From an uncultured Caryophanales bacterium (GTDB taxonomy: Bacteria > Bacillota_I > Bacilli_A > RF39 > UBA660): 45,737 bases of DNA. The stretch lies in NCBI GenBank assembly GCA_946623125.1, contig CAMOQR010000009.1, positions 1 to 45,737 of the forward strand. The letters run 5' to 3'. A model generated the notes under the pieces. That model ran no database searches. It was given only the letters and a program-made list of their open reading frames with translations, and had not been told where the DNA came from. Below are positions 42,348-45,737 of the stretch, piece by piece (positions within the stretch are counted from its first letter, which is position 1; every line of letters starts with the position of its first letter). A program made the position numbers and the translations under genes.

Positions 42348-44102
42348 TTAAACAAATTCAACAATATCTTCTCCAAAAAGTGATATTGCACTATTAGATA
42401 TTATATCATTTTTCTTAATTTCTTCAAATAAAAGATCAGGTTCGGGTATAACATCATAATGAATACCTTGTTTTAATTTTGAAATATACTCATTTTTTAA
42501 TTTATTCCATTGATCATCAGAAACAAATGCAATATTTTTATTAGAATTGGTAATTTTATTATAAACCTCATTAATTTTGACAAGATTCACTAAATTCTGA
42601 TTAACAGAAGCATCCGTTTCATAGCTTATAATTAGATCATTAGAACCAACAACTCTAATTTTACCATCAAGTAAAGAATTAACTAAATATCCTATTTCTT
42701 GATCAAATGAAAAATCTTTTAATAAATTAAAATTATCAATTTCAAGTTTCAATAATGACTTATCAGCAGTAGCAAAAGTATTATTAATACGAACCTTAAT
42801 AATATCATCAATATTAATTATTTTAGGAATTTCATCTAAATTTTCATTTGAATCAATATCGTCAGAAAGATAATCGACACTTTTAATTGAACTGTTGTTT
42901 TTTTCTTGGGATAAATTATTGTTTTCAATATCAGAAGAATTACTAATAACATCATTTTTTAAAATATCAGAAGATAATTTTTTTTCAACAGGAGAATTAT
43001 CCTGATTTTTATCAATTAAATTATTAGTACTTGTAGTTTTAGAATCATTGATATTATCTTTTTTTATAACAAAGTCATCAATAAAATTCAAAATTAACAT
43101 TTCAACATAAACTTTAGTATTACTTGCCTTTTTAATATCAAAAAGTCTTTCATTTAAAAGAGATACAAAACTTTGAAATAAATTTAAAGGATAATCTAAA
43201 ACTGTTGATTTTAAATAATAATTTACAATTAGATCACGACAATAATCAATTAATTGAATCATAATCTGTATCAAATTTTTTCCACCATTATTAAAATAAG
43301 AAATATCAGATAAAAAAGATTGAATATCACCAGAAAAAATATGAGAAACAAATTTTGAAAGATCATCATCAGAAATAATACCATTAACCTCATTAAAATC
43401 ATTAATAGTAATTTTAGAAGAAGTATAAGCCGTCATTTTATCTAAATATCCTAATGCATCTCTTAGTCCACCATCAGATAATAATGATATTTTTTTTAAT
43501 ACAATATCATCTATATCAATTTTTTCTTCATTACAAATATGTGACAATCGATCAAAAATTACATCATCAGAAATTCTTTTAAAAGAAAAACATTGACATC
43601 TAGAAACAATCGTTTCAGGAACCTTCTGAGGATCTGTAGTTGCAAGTATAAACACAACATGCTCAGGAGGTTCTTCTAAAGTTTTTAACAAAGCATTAAA
43701 AGCACTATCCGAAAGCATGTGAACCTCATCAATAATATAGACTTTATAGCGTAATTCACTCGGAACCAAATTAATATTATTTTTTAATTCACGAATCTCA
43801 TCAACTCCATTATTAGATGCAGCATCTATTTCAATAATATCAACACAATCTTTAGAAAAAGATACAGCACAAGCACTGCAATTATGACAAGCACTACCAT
43901 CAACAGGAGATAAACAATTAATATTTCTCGCAAAAATTTTAGAAACAGTAGTTTTTCCAGTACCACGAGAGCCAAAAAACATATAAGCATGTGAAAAATT
44001 GTTATGAATAATAGAATTTTTTAATGTTTTAATAATTGGATCTTGCCCAACAACTGAATCAAAGTCCATAGGACGATACTTTCGATATAAAGCATGATAC
44101 AT
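42348..44102 (-). CDS. dnaX: DNA polymerase III gamma/tau subunit
   Basis: 584 aa. AAA+ clamp loader: Walker A GSRGTGKTT near residues 44-52, a zinc finger with four Cys (CLSPVDGSACHNCSAC to DC, residues about 63-83), DEVHMLS and LEEPPEHVVFILATT with sensor 1, then oligomerisation domain. The linker at about residues 355-430 is Asn/Asp/Ser-rich and low complexity, followed by a tau-type C-terminal domain. I see no A-rich slippery site that would make a shorter form. Start ATG at 44102 after GGAGG. Confidence 0.97.
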   Translation of the reverse strand: MYHALYRKYRPMDFDSVVGQDPIIKTLKNSIIHNNFSHAYMFFGSRGTGKTTVSKIFARNINCLSPVDGSACHNCSACAVSFSKDCVDIIEIDAASNNGVDEIRELKNNINLVPSELRYKVYIIDEVHMLSDSAFNALLKTLEEPPEHVVFILATTDPQKVPETIVSRCQCFSFKRISDDVIFDRLSHICNEEKIDIDDIVLKKISLLSDGGLRDALGYLDKMTAYTSSKITINDFNEVNGIISDDDLSKFVSHIFSGDIQSFLSDISYFNNGGKNLIQIMIQLIDYCRDLIVNYYLKSTVLDYPLNLFQSFVSLLNERLFDIKKASNTKVYVEMLILNFIDDFVIKKDNINDSKTTSTNNLIDKNQDNSPVEKKLSSDILKNDVISNSSDIENNNLSQEKNNSSIKSVDYLSDDIDSNENLDEIPKIINIDDIIKVRINNTFATADKSLLKLEIDNFNLLKDFSFDQEIGYLVNSLLDGKIRVVGSNDLIISYETDASVNQNLVNLVKINEVYNKITNSNKNIAFVSDDQWNKLKNEYISKLKQGIHYDVIPEPDLLFEEIKKNDIISNSAISLFGEDIVEFV

Positions 44103-44124
44103 AATATTCCTCCAGTCAAAAGTT

Positions 44125-44133
44125 ATTATAACA
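44125..44133 (-). promoter_or_regulatory. Extended -10 promoter of dnaX-ybaB-recR
   Basis: TGTTATAAT on the minus strand, immediately after the tadA terminator stem; -35 weak. Confidence 0.5.
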
Positions 44134-44136
44134 CAT

Positions 44137-44171
44137 AAAAGACAAAGAATTTACTTATTTCTTTGTCTTTT
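44137..44171 (-). terminator. Hairpin at the end of tadA
   Basis: AAAAGACAAAGAA pairs with TTCTTTGTCTTTT (13 bp) over the tadA stop; the following T tract is short, so termination may be partial. Confidence 0.6.
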
Positions 44172-44603
44172 AAAAAAATCCGATAATAATTTTTTTGAAT
44201 AATCACTACTTATATTTGTAATAAAATTAACTCTTGAATTTGTTGAATCAGAAACATAGAAGATTTCAGATATTATTTTTTCATAGGATTTATCAGAATT
44301 ATTTAATGCAGAAAAAACATTCTTAATTCTAGCCTGCTTTATCGCACTAGAACACATTGGACAAGGATCTAAAGTTACATAAATATCACAATCATCCAGT
44401 CTCCAATTATTCAAAATTTTTGAAGCATTTTGAATTGCTAAAATTTCTGCATGTGAAGTACAACAATTATCTGTTTCTTTTAAATTGTGAGCAGAGGCAA
44501 TAATTTTATTATTTTTAACAATAACGGCACCTACAGGAACCTCATTCAATTCTAATGCTTGTTCAGCCTCTTTAAATGCAAGATTCATATATTCTAAGTT
44601 CAT
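44151..44603 (-). CDS. tadA: tRNA-specific adenosine deaminase
   Basis: 150 aa from ATG at 44603, after GGAGG; 20 extra codons upstream run back through the SRP RNA gene and are not coding. Zinc deaminase motifs: SHAEILAIQ with the His ligand and catalytic Glu near residue 54, and PCPMCSSAI near residue 84. Converts A34 to inosine in tRNA-Arg. Next to the SRP RNA and dnaX as yaaJ is in Bacillus. Confidence 0.95.
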   Translation of the reverse strand: MNLEYMNLAFKEAEQALELNEVPVGAVIVKNNKIIASAHNLKETDNCCTSHAEILAIQNASKILNNWRLDDCDIYVTLDPCPMCSSAIKQARIKNVFSALNNSDKSYEKIISEIFYVSDSTNSRVNFITNISSDYSKKLLSDFFKRQRNK

Positions 44604-44623
44604 ACAATCCTCCAAAATAAAAA

Positions 44624-44695
44624 GTGCACATGAAAGGAGGACCTTAAGGCTGCTATTTTCCAATCCTGACCTGGTTCAATCACTTTCATTGCACA
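44624..44695 (-). ncRNA. ffs: Signal recognition particle RNA, short 4.5S type
   Basis: The minus strand contains the SRP core: ACCAGGTCAGGA on one side, the GGAAAATAGCAGCC segment with an A-rich bulge on the other, flanked by long complementary arms (GTGCAATGAAAG with CTTTCATGTGCAC). About 72 nt, so only the hairpin (helix 8) is present with no Alu domain, unlike the 270-nt Bacillus scRNA but like Mollicutes. A run TTTTTATTTT follows the closing arm and would terminate it. Binds Ffh for co-translational targeting. Confidence 0.93.
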
Positions 44696-44703
44696 AATTA
44701 ATT

Positions 44704-44732
44704 TTAATATAAAGAGTTAAAAAAGTAAACAA
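44704..44732 (-). promoter_or_regulatory. Promoter of the SRP RNA
   Basis: TTGTTT (44727-44732), 17 bp, TATTAA (44704-44709), placing the start near the first base of the RNA arm. Confidence 0.5.
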
Positions 44733-44776
44733 AAGAAATAAAAAAACGATATTATTAATTAATAAAAAAGCAAATT

Positions 44777-44785
44777 TGTGGATAA
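44777..44785. promoter_or_regulatory. Isolated perfect DnaA box
   Basis: TGTGGATAA (TTATCCACA on the minus strand), the consensus 9-mer, in the same orientation as the boxes in the array that starts 67 bp further on. The stretch 44733-44851 holds nothing else I can identify and is very AT-rich. Confidence 0.6.
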
Positions 44786-44851
44786 AATAATAGAAAACAA
44801 AAATTAAATAATATCTACGAAATATCTATTTATTTGTTTTCAACCACTTTC

Positions 44852-44960
44852 TGTGGATTAAAGATTCACATGAAACATCTAAAATAAGAATTAAATACTT
44901 TAAAAAGTCATCTAAATTATTTCCCGGGAAATATTTTGATTTTGATTTCTAACCATTTTC
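44852..44960. repeat. Array unit 1 (edge unit, degenerate parS)
   Basis: Box TGTGGATTA 44852-44860; parS-like 44862-44877 with three mismatches (AGATTCACATGAAACA); exact Noc site 44919-44932. Confidence 0.85.
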
Positions 44961-45063
44961 TGTGGATTAAAGTTTCACGTGAAACATTTAAAAAAGAAAT
45001 AAGTACTAAAAATAATTAATTATTTCCCAGGAAATATTTTGATTTTGATTTCTAGACACTTTC
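44961..45063. repeat. Array unit 2 (6 bp shorter)
   Basis: Box TGTGGATTA 44961-44969; parS 44971-44986, 15 of 16 matches (first base A); Noc site 45022-45035 with CCCAGG instead of CCCGGG. The deletion lies between parS and the Noc site. Confidence 0.88.
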
Positions 45064-45172
45064 TGTGGATTAAAGTTTCACGTGAAACATCTAAAATAAG
45101 AATTAAATACTTTAAAAAGTCATCTAAATTATTTCCCGGGAAATATTTTTATTTTGATTTCTAATCATTTTC
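45064..45172. repeat. Array unit 3
   Basis: Box TGTGGATTA 45064-45072; parS 45074-45089, 15 of 16; exact Noc site 45131-45144. Confidence 0.9.
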
Positions 45173-45282
45173 TGTGGATTAATGTTTGACGTGAAACATC
45201 TAAAATGAGAAATAAATACTATAAAAAGATAACTAAATTATTTCCCGGGAAATATTTTTTATTTTGATTTCTAAACATTTTC
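45173..45282. repeat. Array unit 4
   Basis: Box TGTGGATTA 45173-45181; parS 45183-45198 with one C-to-G change (TGTTTGACGTGAAACA); exact Noc site 45240-45253. Confidence 0.9.
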
Positions 45283-45390
45283 TGTGGATTAAAGTTTCAC
45301 GTGAAACATTTAAAATAAGAATTAAAAACCTTAAAAAGTCAACTAAATTATTTCCCAAGAAATATTATATTCTGATTTCTAGACACTTTC
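45283..45390. repeat. Array unit 5
   Basis: Box TGTGGATTA 45283-45291; parS 45293-45308, 15 of 16; Noc site 45350-45363 with two changes (CCCAAG). Confidence 0.88.
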
Positions 45391-45499
45391 TGTGGATAAA
45401 TGTTTCACGTGAAACATTTAAAATAAGAAATAAATACTATAAAAAGATAACTAAATTATTTCCCGGGAAATATTTTGATTTTGATTTTTAGACACTTTC
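45391..45499. repeat. Array unit 6 (all three sites perfect)
   Basis: Consensus DnaA box TGTGGATAA 45391-45399; perfect parS 45401-45416, extended to a 24-bp palindrome at 45397-45420; exact Noc site 45458-45471. Confidence 0.93.
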
Positions 45500-45608
45500 T
45501 GTGGATAAATGTTTCACGTGAAACATTTAAAATAAGAAATAAATACTATAAAAAAACAACTAAAATATTTCCCGGGAAATATTTTGATTTTGATTTTTAG
45601 ACACTTTC
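45500..45608. repeat. Array unit 7 (all three sites perfect)
   Basis: Consensus DnaA box 45500-45508; perfect parS 45510-45525 within a 24-bp palindrome (45506-45529); exact Noc site 45567-45580 within a 24-bp palindrome (45562-45585). Confidence 0.93.
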
Positions 45609-45716
45609 TGTGAGTTAAAGTATCATGTGAAACATCTAAAATAAGAAATAAATACTATAAAAAACAACTAAATTATTTCCCAGGAAATATTTTGATTTTG
45701 ATTTCTAATCATTTTC
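45609..45716. repeat. Array unit 8 (degenerate)
   Basis: Box degraded to TGTGAGTTA 45609-45617; parS-like 45619-45634 with three mismatches (AGTATCATGTGAAACA); Noc site 45675-45688 with CCCAGG. All three sites have decayed together here. Confidence 0.85.
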
Positions 45717-45737
45717 TGTGGATTAAAGTTTCACGTG
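45717..45737. repeat. Array unit 9, cut by the window end
   Basis: Box TGTGGATTA 45717-45725; the first 11 bases of parS from 45727, matching all but the first base. Confidence 0.85.

Larger units (their letters stand above)
44852..45737. repeat. Tandem array of composite DnaA-box / parS / Noc-site units, period about 109 bp
   Basis: Eight complete units and the start of a ninth, cut by the window edge. Unit lengths are 109, 103, 109, 110, 108, 109, 109 and 108 bp. Each holds, left to right: TGTGGATTA or TGTGGATAA; one base; a 16-bp palindrome matching parS TGTTTCACGTGAAACA; a 41-bp AT-rich spacer (35 bp in unit 2); the 14-bp palindrome ATTTCCCGGGAAAT identical to the B. subtilis Noc-binding sequence; then TATTTTGATTTTGATTTC-like filler of about 26-28 bp. 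No gene is present. The flanking gene order (dnaX, recR side of the Bacillus origin) and strand bias put this at or beside oriC. The array presumably continues past the window. Confidence 0.93.

Noticed and set aside
44604-44663. N-terminal extension of tadA
   Set aside because: These codons are read through the SRP RNA gene; the conserved protein and ribosome binding site begin at 44603.
45264-45491. A 75-codon plus-strand open frame in the repeat array
   Set aside because: It is made by reading two repeat units in frame; the peptide itself repeats, there is no ribosome binding site, and it crosses two parS and two Noc-type sites.
44852-45737. CRISPR array
   Set aside because: Whole 109-bp units are conserved including spacers, there are no unique spacers, and the conserved parts are known protein-binding palindromes.

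Overview
The window is a low-GC, gene-dense stretch of a bacterial chromosome that reads as the left flank of a replication origin in a Bacilli/Mollicutes-related lineage. Every convincing gene lies on the minus strand, so transcription runs away from the right-hand end. Gene order closely follows the origin-proximal part of the Bacillus subtilis chromosome: SRP RNA, tadA, dnaX, ybaB, recR, holB, ricT, trmN6, rsmI, pth, mfd, metG, tatD, ksgA, yabG, veg, spoVG, yabP, yabQ, divIC, tilS, ftsH, dusB, lysS, cysS, mrnC, rlmB, sigH-like, secE, nusG, rplKAJL, an rsmC-like methylase, rpoB, rpoC. TGA is used as a stop and genes are full length in the standard bacterial code, so this is not a code-4 mycoplasma. 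RpoB nevertheless has Asn at the rifampicin-pocket His position, as in Mollicutes, while sporulation-linked genes (yabG, yabP, yabQ, spoVG, a sigH-like factor, a probable bofA) are present. An uncultivated small-genome Bacilli lineage close to the Mollicutes fits best; this is inference.

Layout. 1-7.9 kb: rpoC (cut by the window edge), rpoB and a methyltransferase, with their own promoter. 7.9-9.4 kb: an insertion into the usually continuous rplL-rpoB region, holding two predicted promoter-terminator units that look like related non-coding RNAs, plus two small helical proteins, one with a WXG motif. 9.4-12.8 kb: ribosomal proteins with an L10 autoregulatory leader, nusG and secE. 12.8-25.9 kb: sigma factor, RNA-processing enzymes, cysS, a DcuC/YfcC-like transporter, lysS, dusB, mscL, ftsH, tilS, divIC. 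25.9-28.8 kb: sporulation-associated genes and ksgA. 28.8-30.7 kb: a SipW-like signal peptidase with two paralogous anchored surface proteins. 30.7-44.7 kb: tatD, metG with a T-box leader, mfd, pth, and the DNA replication and repair cluster ending in dnaX, tadA and the SRP RNA.

The standout is 44.85 kb to the window end: a tandem array with a period of about 109 bp, nine units and still running at the edge. Each unit carries, in fixed order, a DnaA-box-like 9-mer (TGTGGATTA or TGTGGATAA), one base, a parS palindrome (TGTTTCACGTGAAACA), and about 41 bp later a palindrome identical to the B. subtilis Noc-binding site (ATTTCCCGGGAAAT). This looks like a composite origin/centromere/nucleoid-occlusion element combining sites for DnaA, ParB and Noc in one repeat. 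I know of no described case where parS and Noc sites alternate in register.

Many terminators and promoters can be read directly. Most promoters are sigma-A-like with 16-18 bp spacers or extended -10 elements, and Shine-Dalgarno sequences (GGAGG or GGTGAT types) allowed several starts to be corrected from the longest open frame.
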